A program made the position numbers and the translations under genes. Below the pieces are notes generated by a model, which saw only the letters and a list, made by a program, of their open reading frames with translations, was not told the origin of the DNA and ran no database searches. This document shows, in pieces, positions 22,263 through 30,311 of a DNA stretch of 33,398 nt; position 1 is the stretch's first letter; every line of letters begins with the position of its first letter. The stretch covers positions 1 through 33,398 of the forward strand of contig CAIXLU010000568.1 of the NCBI GenBank assembly GCA_903920315.1. Reading direction: 5' to 3'. This DNA is from an uncultured Oscillochloris sp. Lineage in GTDB: Bacteria; Chloroflexota; Chloroflexia; Chloroflexales; Chloroflexaceae.

Positions 22263-23261
22263 TTAGACCTCAATATCCATGATCTTCATGATCGCAAAGA
22301 ATCCGATGACAATCATCACAATAGAGGCTACCGGTAGGCAACACCAGCTCTGTGGTGGCATGCCGAAGGTGAAGATTGGTGCCATATACGTAGGGTTTAC
22401 CACCGAAATAAATATAGCTAGGCCAACCGGCAGGGCGGTGATCACCCATCCCGATATTCGTCCTTGGGCAGTGAGCGTCTGAACCTCACCCTTGATCCGT
22501 ACGCGCTCGCGGATCGTGTGGCCAATCGTATCGAGAATCTGAGCCAGATTACCGCCCACCTCCATCTGAATGTTCACCGCCGTGATCAGCAAATCAAGAT
22601 CCTCGGAAGGCATACGACGGAGCAGGCTCTGGAGTGCCTCCTCGGTAGATCGTCCCAGACCAACCTCTTGCACCACCCGCCGAAATTCCGCCGACATCGG
22701 TGCAGGAGCATCACGGGCCACCATATCGAGGGTTTGCAGGAAGCTGAAGCCGCCGCGCAAGGCGTTGGCCATCATCGTGATGGTATCGCCAAGCTGGTTG
22801 TTAAACGACTTGATCCGACCCTTCGCCCGCGAGCCCATGTAGATGTTCGGCGCAAACGAGCAGATAACAGCGCCCATCAAGCCTGCTCCAAACATGGCCA
22901 TCGTGTTGGCCCGTCCAAGATACAAGCCGATGAAGAAGCCGATCACCGCCGTTACGAGCTTTACCCCCATGAATTCGGCCACCGTGAACTTCAGGTCGGC
23001 CCGCGCCAAATCACGGGCCAGATCACCGCCCCGCTTACTCTTCGAGACAACCTTGTCAATGCGTTCCATGGCCTGCTTTGCAGCAGCTGGCCCGCTTGAG
23101 GATTCGTCAGTGCGACCGGCAAATTCCGCAAGGCGCTGTGAGACATCGGGAGTGCTTGGTTTGCGCGAAAGGATCCAGATCAGCGCAAGGATCAGGATCA
23201 CCAGCACGCCAATGCCCACTAAAGTGATCGGCAACTTGTCTGGAGCGAACATCCTGTCCAT
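22263..23261 (-). CDS. tadB: Tad pilus platform protein TadB
   Basis: The 332-residue protein shares the F-domain layout with TadC. It has an N-terminal helix (residues 12-30), a helix pair near 100-145, a cytoplasmic F domain with QLGDTITMMANALRGGFSFL (the family's L-x-L-ANALRAG-xSL box) and MPSEDLDLLITAVNIQMEVG then GNLAQIL, and C-terminal helices near 265-325. Partner of TadC in the inner-membrane platform. The start lacks a clear ribosome-binding site; an ATG three codons downstream is an alternative. It follows cpaF by about 94 bp. Confidence 0.92.
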   Translation of the reverse strand: MDRMFAPDKLPITLVGIGVLVILILALIWILSRKPSTPDVSQRLAEFAGRTDESSSGPAAAKQAMERIDKVVSKSKRGGDLARDLARADLKFTVAEFMGVKLVTAVIGFFIGLYLGRANTMAMFGAGLMGAVICSFAPNIYMGSRAKGRIKSFNNQLGDTITMMANALRGGFSFLQTLDMVARDAPAPMSAEFRRVVQEVGLGRSTEEALQSLLRRMPSEDLDLLITAVNIQMEVGGNLAQILDTIGHTIRERVRIKGEVQTLTAQGRISGWVITALPVGLAIFISVVNPTYMAPIFTFGMPPQSWCCLPVASIVMIVIGFFAIMKIMDIEV

Positions 23262-23355
23262 AGTATTCCGCGTATCATCCTGGCCTTCTGGAACAGTTGG
23301 CTACGGCATCAACTCCAGTGCCTTTAACCTTCTCAGAAGCATGAAGAAGGTATCG

Positions 23356-24750
23356 TTAGATCCCAAACCTATCGCCGCCCATGCCAAAGGTATTGGAAGG
23401 CAGAAAGATATTCATTGACTCGAACTTCTCAATAAATCTGGGGCGAACGCCGGTGGGGCGAAGCTGCCCAACGATCTTTCCGCGCTCATCAAGGCCGGTC
23501 TGCTCAAAAACAAAAATATCCTGGAGAACGACTACATCACCCTCCATCCCACTCACCTCGGTGATCTGCGTGATGCGGCGCGAACCATCTTGCATACGCG
23601 ACTGCTGTACGAAGACATGAACTGCCGACACCACCTGCTCACGGATGGCGCGAGCAGGCAGATCCATGCCAGCCATCAGGCACATCGTCTCGATGCGGCC
23701 AATCCCATCACGCGGGGAGTTTGCGTGGATCGTCGTCATCGATCCGTCGTGGCCTGTATTCATTGCCTGAAGCATGTCGAGCGTCTCGCCACCACGACAT
23801 TCGCCTACCACAATCCGTTCGGGGCGCATACGCAAGCAGTTGATCACCAAATCGCGGATGCTCACCTCGCCACGTCCCTCTACATTGGGTGGCCGTGACT
23901 CAAGTGTGACAACGTGATCCTGAACTAATTGGAGTTCCGCAGCATTCTCCACCGTGATAATTCGCTCGTCCTCAGGAATAAAAGATGAAAGCACGTTCAG
24001 CAGGGTCGTTTTACCAGAACCCGTACCACCAGCGACCACCACATTCAGTCGGGCCTTCACACACGCTTCCAGGAAATCAGCCATCTCGCGACTTATTGAG
24101 CCGTAGCGAACGAGATCGGCGATTGTCAGGGGATTCTTGCGAAACTTTCGGATGGTGATCGTCGGCCCGTTAAGTGCCAAGGGCCGAATAATTGCGTTGA
24201 CACGCGATCCGTCCTGAAGACGAGCGTCCACCATCGGCGACGACTCATCAATGCGTCGGCCAAGCGGAGCGACGATCCGATCAATAATCCTGAGTACATG
24301 GTCATCGTTGGCAAAAGTGATGTCGGTGCGGATCAACTTGCCCTTTTTTTCAATGTAAATCCGCTTAGGGCCGTTGACCATAATTTCGCTGATCTCATCG
24401 TCAGAGAGCAGTTGTTCGATAGGCCCAAGGCCAATAATATCGGCCTCAATGGTATCGAAGAGCCGAGATCGCTCGCCACGGGTCATCACAATGCTTTCGC
24501 CGTCAAGGATGGAGTTAAACGTATCCTCCACCTGCTTGCGCACCTTCGCTTTATTCGCAAGATCAAGCTTTGGGTCAAGTTCATTGATTAGGCGATTCTG
24601 AACACGTATTTTGATCTCATTAAACGTATCATCGTTACTGCCAGCCGGGCGTACGGGAGAATCGAACCGTGGAGTTGTACTGCCTTGGCGCTGGGCAGAC
24701 GACGGCACCTCGCTCGGTGCTGCCCCGCCGATTCGCTTGAGGAGAGACAT
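23356..24750 (-). CDS. cpaF: Tad pilus assembly ATPase CpaF/TadA
   Basis: The 464-residue secretion ATPase of the VirB11/TadA type powers pilus polymerisation. An N-terminal helical domain (about residues 45-180, [20 protein letters not shown] then [11 protein letters not shown]) leads to the RecA-like domain. Walker A is [14 protein letters not shown], the Asp box is [14 protein letters not shown], Walker B with the catalytic Glu is [20 protein letters not shown], and the His box is [15 protein letters not shown]. All catalytic residues are present. I chose ATG 24750 because GGAGGA lies 9 bp upstream; a start at 24789 would add 13 residues. It is 63 bp after the tadZ stop in the same operon. 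Confidence 0.95.
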   Translation of the reverse strand: MSLLKRIGGAAPSEVPSSAQRQGSTTPRFDSPVRPAGSNDDTFNEIKIRVQNRLINELDPKLDLANKAKVRKQVEDTFNSILDGESIVMTRGERSRLFDTIEADIIGLGPIEQLLSDDEISEIMVNGPKRIYIEKKGKLIRTDITFANDDHVLRIIDRIVAPLGRRIDESSPMVDARLQDGSRVNAIIRPLALNGPTITIRKFRKNPLTIADLVRYGSISREMADFLEACVKARLNVVVAGGTGSGKTTLLNVLSSFIPEDERIITVENAAELQLVQDHVVTLESRPPNVEGRGEVSIRDLVINCLRMRPERIVVGECRGGETLDMLQAMNTGHDGSMTTIHANSPRDGIGRIETMCLMAGMDLPARAIREQVVSAVHVFVQQSRMQDGSRRITQITEVSGMEGDVVVLQDIFVFEQTGLDERGKIVGQLRPTGVRPRFIEKFESMNIFLPSNTFGMGGDRFGI

Positions 24751-24813
24751 AGGTGCAGTTCCTCCGGTGGGAGACATCGGGGCGAACACCGCTCACCCCA
24801 ACGCCACTGTTAC

Positions 24814-26082
24814 TTAGCGTCGCGGGCTCAGCCGCGAGAACAATCCGGGCTTCTTCTCAGGCACGGGAGGCTGCCCCGCGACGGTTGGCTCAGATGCCTT
24901 TGCTCCCGCGCCCAGTTCTTTTGCCAGGGCGACAATATCACGCACGACCTGGTGGGTTGGCTTGCCAATGACCAGAGGCACGCCCTGATTAATCGAGAAG
25001 GTAATATCGGGACCGGCATCACCGATCTGGAATGCCACCTTGCGCTGGATATTTTTCTCCACGTCCTCAGCCCGGATGCCGGTGCGGTTGGATGCCTTAT
25101 TCAGCACCAGCATGACTTTTTCGTGGGGATATTCCAGCAGTTCGGCGACCTCAAGGAAGAGCTTAATGTTGCGGATGCAGTGCATCTCTAAGGTCATCAG
25201 TGTCACGATCCGATGAGCCATATCGAGGACGGCCAGGGAACGATCCTGGAAGGAGGCTGGCGTATCCACAACGATGTAATCAAACTCGCGGCGCATCAGA
25301 TCGAGGATCGTGCGGATATGATCCGACGTCACCAACTCGCCGCGCTGCGGATCGGGTGGTGCGAGGAGTACCTTCACCTGCGAAGTATGGGTAACCAGCA
25401 CATCATTAAGCAACTCACGATCAATATCATCAATACGAGTAGCGAGATCGATAATCGTCTTGTCGGAGCGCAGATTGAGGATGACACTGAGGTCGCCAAA
25501 TATTACATTCGCATCAACCAGGGCAACCTTCCTATTGGTCATCTGACGTATAGCGACCGCGAGGTTTGCGGCGACAGAAGATGTACCAACGCCACCCTTG
25601 GGGCTGAAGACCGCGATGATGTGGCCCTCACTTGATGGACCGCCTGCGCTGGCCCCACCACCCGAGTCACTCGTCGCGGCCACTGGTCGTGGGCGGGAGG
25701 TGGTCAAGCGATGAACGTGGCGGATTGACTTATACAAGTCATCAGCACTGATCGGCTTGGTGAGAAACTCCCGCGCCCCGGCCAGCATGGCCCGGCGCAG
25801 GTAGTCAGTCTCGCCCTGGACGCTCATAATGATGACCTGAACCGACGGATCCTGGGACATGATCGCCTCAGTGGCGGCGATCCCGTCCATATCGGGCATA
25901 TTAATATCCATGAGGATGACATCGGGGTGAAGCTGTTTGGACATCGCGACAGCCTCGCGCCCGTTGCTCGCCTTGGCGATAACCTCAATGTCTTTCTCAA
26001 AGAACAGCAACTTCTCTAACTGTTCGCGTGTATCGACGATATCATCAACGATCATCACACGAATTTTTTCACCCTCACTCAT
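24814..26082 (-). CDS. cpaE: CpaE/TadZ-like receiver-ParA ATPase fusion
   Basis: The 422-residue protein has a receiver domain (residues 5-125) and a ParA/MinD-like ATPase domain (about 153-385). The receiver is complete: acidic pair D13-D14, phosphoacceptor Asp59 in LMDINMPDMDG, Ser87 and Lys109 (FLTKPI). The ATPase has the deviant Walker A SPKGGVGTSSVAANLA (Lys162 to Ser168) and FDYIVVDTPASFQDRS. CpaE/TadZ proteins go to the pole or pilus site and recruit the machinery. Many have a degenerate receiver, so this intact one suggests control by phosphorylation. A Gly/Pro/Ser linker (129-152) joins the domains. The ATG has GAGGAG at 7 bp. It probably has its own promoter in the 193 bp upstream gap, where the -10 candidates are only weak. 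Confidence 0.9.
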   Translation of the reverse strand: MSEGEKIRVMIVDDIVDTREQLEKLLFFEKDIEVIAKASNGREAVAMSKQLHPDVILMDINMPDMDGIAATEAIMSQDPSVQVIIMSVQGETDYLRRAMLAGAREFLTKPISADDLYKSIRHVHRLTTSRPRPVAATSDSGGGASAGGPSSEGHIIAVFSPKGGVGTSSVAANLAVAIRQMTNRKVALVDANVIFGDLSVILNLRSDKTIIDLATRIDDIDRELLNDVLVTHTSQVKVLLAPPDPQRGELVTSDHIRTILDLMRREFDYIVVDTPASFQDRSLAVLDMAHRIVTLMTLEMHCIRNIKLFLEVAELLEYPHEKVMLVLNKASNRTGIRAEDVEKNIQRKVAFQIGDAGPDITFSINQGVPLVIGKPTHQVVRDIVALAKELGAGAKASEPTVAGQPPVPEKKPGLFSRLSPRR

Positions 26083-26219
26083 GAGCTAGCTCCTCAGTGC
26101 GATCATCTGGCAGCGCGCCGGCTCAGCAGGTTAGATCGATTCAATACAATAATATGTGTATGGTATCACTGTTTTGTTCGTTTTGGCTACTTTTCGAGTC
26201 AAAGCTACTGTCTGAAGGG

Positions 26220-26264
26220 TAAGGCGTGAGGTGTACCTAAGGTAGGTCACTCCCTCACGCCTTA
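26220..26264. terminator. inverted repeat between cpaB and cpaE
   Basis: A 12 bp perfect stem TAAGGCGTGAGG / CCTCACGCCTTA around a loop that contains TACCTAAGGTA. It begins 12 bp after the cpaB stop (minus strand). No U tract follows in that direction, so it may be an attenuator, a processing site or a factor-dependent end rather than a full terminator. Confidence 0.5.
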
Positions 26265-26275
26265 GATTACATCCG

Positions 26276-27325
26276 CTAGGGAACTCTCGTGGGTGCAGGG
26301 GTACGGGTTGGCTCGGGGGTAAACACCTGGTTGGGACTGATCACATTTGGCGGCTGCTGCTGTGGTAGGGGGACGCCGAACTCCGAGACCAGCAGGTCGA
26401 AGGTTGCACCGATGGACGGCTCAAAGGTCGTATCACCGGCACCACGCAGCACGAGTACCATCCGCGAATTGGTCGAAAGCGAGAACTCAATCAGTTCGAC
26501 CTCCTGGTCATTCACTGCCAGAAGAAGTGTCCATATGCCCTGCGTGATGGATGAAGGATCCCCGCCGCCGGGTGAGGTTGCGGTAATCGGCTTACCCGAG
26601 GCGTCTACTAGCGGCAGGCTGCTCGATTGTGGCTGTGGCGCGGCGGCCCCATTCGCTACCGGCGTCGCATCGGGAGGAGCGACCGGGGGGCGCATAATCT
26701 TAAGGACCTGAGCGCGCTGCACAATCGTCTTCGTCACACTGTAGCCCGCCTCCGTCACCTCGCGCTGGAGCATCGGCACCTGCACTGCCCCCTGTTGTAC
26801 CATTGTCTCCCCGATAGGGAAGGAGGTACGCCGAGAAATCACGAACGTAGCGACAATATCAACGAAGTCGCCGGGCTTGATCTGGTCGGACACGCCAGAA
26901 AGGTTATTCACGACGAAGGGGTATGCCTTATCGCGGGGGCGCGGGGACTCCGCCGTGGGGATTTGCTGCGAGAGACCCGGCTCAGTCAGATCTGACTTCC
27001 CAATCGGGTCGCCGGCTCCAATATCGCGCAGCGCCAGTTGACCCTGGACATCAACAATCTTCGAGAAATCCTTCTTCACATCGAACTCAGACTGCGGAAC
27101 CTTGCCCAGTTCAAGCTGCATGTCGCTGTTCGTGATCACCGTGTTGGCCTTAATATCAACACGAGCGCGCACGATGTCTACCAGGGGAGGCTCGGTTGGC
27201 AACGTCGTCGTGGCGGAATTACCGCCGACTCCTGTGCCTTGCCCCTGAAGAAACATGAAGACCATAACGCCGCCAACAATGACGATCATGACGATCAAGA
27301 GGATGAGTACACCACCACGCCTCAT
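26276..27325 (-). CDS. cpaB: Flp pilus assembly protein CpaB (RcpC-like)
   Basis: The 349-residue protein has an N-terminal membrane anchor (residues 5-27), then a SAF domain (about 48-115: VDIVRARVDIKANTVITNSD, with FSKIVDVQGQLALRDIGAGD). A second beta domain starts at VSDQIKPGDFVDIVATFVIS, the RcpC/CpaB signature. Proline- and Ser-rich linkers (215-250) and a Pro/Thr-rich end (PEPTRTPAPTRVP) look like extracellular spacers. In other phyla CpaB works with the secretin. No secretin gene lies here, so its partner in this cell envelope is unclear. The ATG has AAGGAAG at good spacing. Confidence 0.9.
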   Translation of the reverse strand: MRRGGVLILLIVMIVIVGGVMVFMFLQGQGTGVGGNSATTTLPTEPPLVDIVRARVDIKANTVITNSDMQLELGKVPQSEFDVKKDFSKIVDVQGQLALRDIGAGDPIGKSDLTEPGLSQQIPTAESPRPRDKAYPFVVNNLSGVSDQIKPGDFVDIVATFVISRRTSFPIGETMVQQGAVQVPMLQREVTEAGYSVTKTIVQRAQVLKIMRPPVAPPDATPVANGAAAPQPQSSSLPLVDASGKPITATSPGGGDPSSITQGIWTLLLAVNDQEVELIEFSLSTNSRMVLVLRGAGDTTFEPSIGATFDLLVSEFGVPLPQQQPPNVISPNQVFTPEPTRTPAPTRVP

Positions 27326-27416
27326 ACGGGGCTTCCTTCCTAGTCAGGTAGAGCGAGGGGGACGGCGTTCAATGTCAGCACAGTATAGCATAGGCTGACG
27401 TTGCACTACCCCCATA

Positions 27417-30101
27417 CTAGCGAGTCACCACCGGTAGCATCACAAGATACAAGGGATCAGTATTCAGCGTGAAGGTGAGTATCTCGCTCCGATTGTTTAA
27501 CTCGCCTGCTGACGTTACCTCACCCTCAGGCACATTGTTACCCTGATCGATAACAAGACCGATCTGGTAGTGCCCACTTGTGTTGATTAGGTCCGTGATA
27601 GCGCTGATCGGTTTTAACGTTGAGGTGTCATACCACCGTGATTCGCCTCCAGAATTCTTTGATTGGAGCAAATCAATAATTGATCCCTTCCCCATCTCAG
27701 AGTTAAGAATTGACGCATAGGCCGGACATGTCTTCTCGTAGTTGGGGGGGAGAACAAGAAGCGGATCGGGCAGGGTTAGATTGGGCAGATTCGGGTCGGT
27801 GAGGCTGCTATATGCCTTACAGAATAAGACAAAGAAGTTCCCAGATCCATACACATAGGATGATCCTAGGGACGAAGCAGCCAACACATCAGCGACAGAG
27901 AGGGTCAGATCCTGGTTATTCCCATTGAGGTTTTGTATGTTCATCACCGTGGTGATGCGATTATCGGCGGTTGGGGTTACTGAGAATCCGTTTGTTGGGA
28001 TGTTGATGTCGGCGTTACCAGAGATCTCCTTTTCGACATAGACACTCAGGAGTTGCGGTGAGCTTGATGGATCTGCGGCGGCGGCACCAGTGGCATCCTG
28101 CGTAAGATGGGCGCGATACTGGATACAACTGGCGTCGAGATCTTGAGTACCAAAGGTGGCACTGTTGTAGAAGGTTGTCGCGTCGGCCGCCTGTGAGTAG
28201 AGAGGACTGCTTGCGAAGCCATCGAGCGGGCTACTCCAGGCATCTGATGCGGAGGTGAGACTAAAAACACCATCGTTTGGACACTCGCCACTGGCGGTGA
28301 TTGTTTTACGAAACTGTATCTCGATATCGGCGTTAGTGTTTCTTGTGCGGTCAATATTTGCCGCCCAGTGGAATGACAGCACCTTTGCCTTTAAATTAGT
28401 GCTGCCAAATGCGAACGAGGTTTTGATCACTCCCGAGTAGTACCAGCCATCGGGGGTACGCATGGTGGGAACCGAATCATCGCCGCCGACGCTACCGAGG
28501 AAGATCGTATCTTGCAGGGTATTTGACGCATTCGTTCCGCCTGCCACATAGACCCAGGCCGAGTTAATCGTCGTCGTAATGACACCCGTTGGCGGCTCGG
28601 CACGCACAACAGCGGCCCCAAGCTGTAATCGGGGGGCAGGTCCACCGTTATTGAGAACGTTGGTATCTATACCGATAAAATAATCGGTATTGCCGATCTT
28701 GATTAGATCGAGTTTATCATCAAGGAAGGCCGTTGGCACGGTGGCCACACCGGTGGATGGGCTATCACCTGTACGTCCGCCGATCATGTAGAGCTTATTG
28801 TGATAGGAAATGCTAGCCATACTACGGCGACCACCGAGGGCGATCTGCGTTTTGCTCCCTGTGATTCCCGTGCCCCAGGTAAGTGCGCCGGTGTCCGGAT
28901 TCACATCGGCTCGATAGATGAAGGGGTTAAGCTTGACGGCGGGATTCACTGTCGTATCATCGGCATCGAGTGATCCACCGGTCAGGAAGATCGCCGTCTT
29001 TAGCGCCGTGGTACCAGAGAGCACGCTGGTGGCGGTGGCGGAGGCATCCCAAAGCCCCTCTCCCGCTGCCGGAGTCGGGATCAAGAGGATATTCTTGTCG
29101 CGCTTCCAGACGCTGGAGAGGTCGCCGGTTATGGGGTGTTTCAGGCTCCCGTTGGCGATGTTGATCTCAGTATAGTAGACCGCTGAAAGCGCACGGAGTT
29201 TCGGTACTTTGTTGATGAGATCATAATAGACATTCCTCCCTCCGATCACGTAGAGATAGTAGTGTTCGCCGGTGCTGCCTTTTGTGTGGGCGATCACCAC
29301 CGAGGCACCTTCCACACCAAGATTGTCAGTGTCAGTTGTGCCATCATCAGGATCCACCGGACTAGGAACATAGATCCCCATGGTGGTAGGTAACGACAGA
29401 GTCGCCCAGGTGATCGTGCCATTGGCGGCGACCGTGCCGCGCTGAACAAGGGGTGTTGAGAGTGCCTGGATTGTGCATCCTAGCTTGTCAGGTATGACTG
29501 CGCCGCCAATCACATAAATATAGCCCGTATCGGTACCGGTGGTAACACTAACCACACCGGCACGGGTACGCTTCGCGGTTGTCTTCTTGCAGCCCGTAGG
29601 CGCAGCCGGGTCTGCAATGGTCACGGCGGAGGGCATAGGCGTATTTGTCCACATGCCGCTACCGGAATCGACAAACGCACCGGTTTTCGGATCAACCTGT
29701 GCGTGCCATGCGGCGTCGGTAAAACCGGTACCCGTAATGTTTTCTGTCCCACCGATCACGTAGATATGCTTACCCACAGCGGTCATGCCCATTTCGGACA
29801 AGGGAGTGGGCAAGTGGTAGGGGGCGTTCCAGCTCTTCAGCACGCCGGCGGGGGCGAGTTGTACCAGACCCTCGACATCAGCGGGATTGGAAGGAGGAGT
29901 AACCGTAAGCTTTGAGGAACCGATGGAGGTACGCTGAAATTCACCGTCGGCAAATTCGCCCTGCGTATTATCAATCTGCTGTGGCACGACTGACACTACT
30001 GTGGCGGTGGAACGTCCAGGGGGCAACATAATCAGCCCAAGGCAGAGGAACAGCAGGGCCAATCCGTGAACATAGAGGCGGATTCGTGAACCTGGTACCA
30101 C
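27417..30101 (-). CDS. secreted kelch-repeat protein with a CARDB-like C-terminal module
   Basis: The ~894-residue protein has an N-terminal hydrophobic signal (YVHGLALLFLCLGLIMLPPG). At least five kelch-type strands follow: HIYVIGGTEN, YIYVIGGAV, YLYVIGGRN, KLYMIGGRTG and WVYVAGGTN, spread over about residues 110-525, enough for a beta propeller. A beta-sandwich region (about 540-690) and a CARDB-like end (QIGLVIDQGNNVPEGEVTSA then GELNNRSEIL) complete it. The last residues, YLVMLPVVTR, resemble the hydrophobic-Pro-Arg tails I associate with Chloroflexota secreted proteins (not verified). Embedded between tadG and cpaB, it is likely surface-exposed, perhaps an adhesin or pilus-associated protein. 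The GTG at 30101 has GGGAGG 6 bp upstream; an ATG at 30122 is the alternative start. Confidence 0.75.
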   Translation of the reverse strand: MVPGSRIRLYVHGLALLFLCLGLIMLPPGRSTATVVSVVPQQIDNTQGEFADGEFQRTSIGSSKLTVTPPSNPADVEGLVQLAPAGVLKSWNAPYHLPTPLSEMGMTAVGKHIYVIGGTENITGTGFTDAAWHAQVDPKTGAFVDSGSGMWTNTPMPSAVTIADPAAPTGCKKTTAKRTRAGVVSVTTGTDTGYIYVIGGAVIPDKLGCTIQALSTPLVQRGTVAANGTITWATLSLPTTMGIYVPSPVDPDDGTTDTDNLGVEGASVVIAHTKGSTGEHYYLYVIGGRNVYYDLINKVPKLRALSAVYYTEINIANGSLKHPITGDLSSVWKRDKNILLIPTPAAGEGLWDASATATSVLSGTTALKTAIFLTGGSLDADDTTVNPAVKLNPFIYRADVNPDTGALTWGTGITGSKTQIALGGRRSMASISYHNKLYMIGGRTGDSPSTGVATVPTAFLDDKLDLIKIGNTDYFIGIDTNVLNNGGPAPRLQLGAAVVRAEPPTGVITTTINSAWVYVAGGTNASNTLQDTIFLGSVGGDDSVPTMRTPDGWYYSGVIKTSFAFGSTNLKAKVLSFHWAANIDRTRNTNADIEIQFRKTITASGECPNDGVFSLTSASDAWSSPLDGFASSPLYSQAADATTFYNSATFGTQDLDASCIQYRAHLTQDATGAAAADPSSSPQLLSVYVEKEISGNADINIPTNGFSVTPTADNRITTVMNIQNLNGNNQDLTLSVADVLAASSLGSSYVYGSGNFFVLFCKAYSSLTDPNLPNLTLPDPLLVLPPNYEKTCPAYASILNSEMGKGSIIDLLQSKNSGGESRWYDTSTLKPISAITDLINTSGHYQIGLVIDQGNNVPEGEVTSAGELNNRSEILTFTLNTDPLYLVMLPVVTR

Positions 30102-30252
30102 AGGAGACCTCCCTTGAAGCATGGAGTATGGACAAGAACGCAGAGGGCGGGTTATAGCGTACTACTCAGCATCATAGAAGCCGGACAATGGGAGGCCGAT
30201 CCTCCCACCGCCCGGCCCATGATAGCCCATATCCACCTATTAATCCAGATCC

Positions 30253-30302
30253 GTAGGGGCGGTTCGCGAGCCGCGTAGGGGCGGCTCGCGAGCCGCCCCT
30301 AC
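30253..30302. repeat. GTAGGGGCGG dispersed palindrome
   Basis: A 20 bp unit GTAGGGGCGGTTCGCGAGCC (30253-30272) is followed by a perfect 28 bp palindrome (30275-30302; half-site GTAGGGGCGGCTCG). It sits 9 bp after the tadG stop on the minus strand, where it could act as a terminator or processing hairpin. This sequence type is a common dispersed repeat in several phyla. Confidence 0.9.
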
Positions 30303-30311
30303 ATCTCGGTT

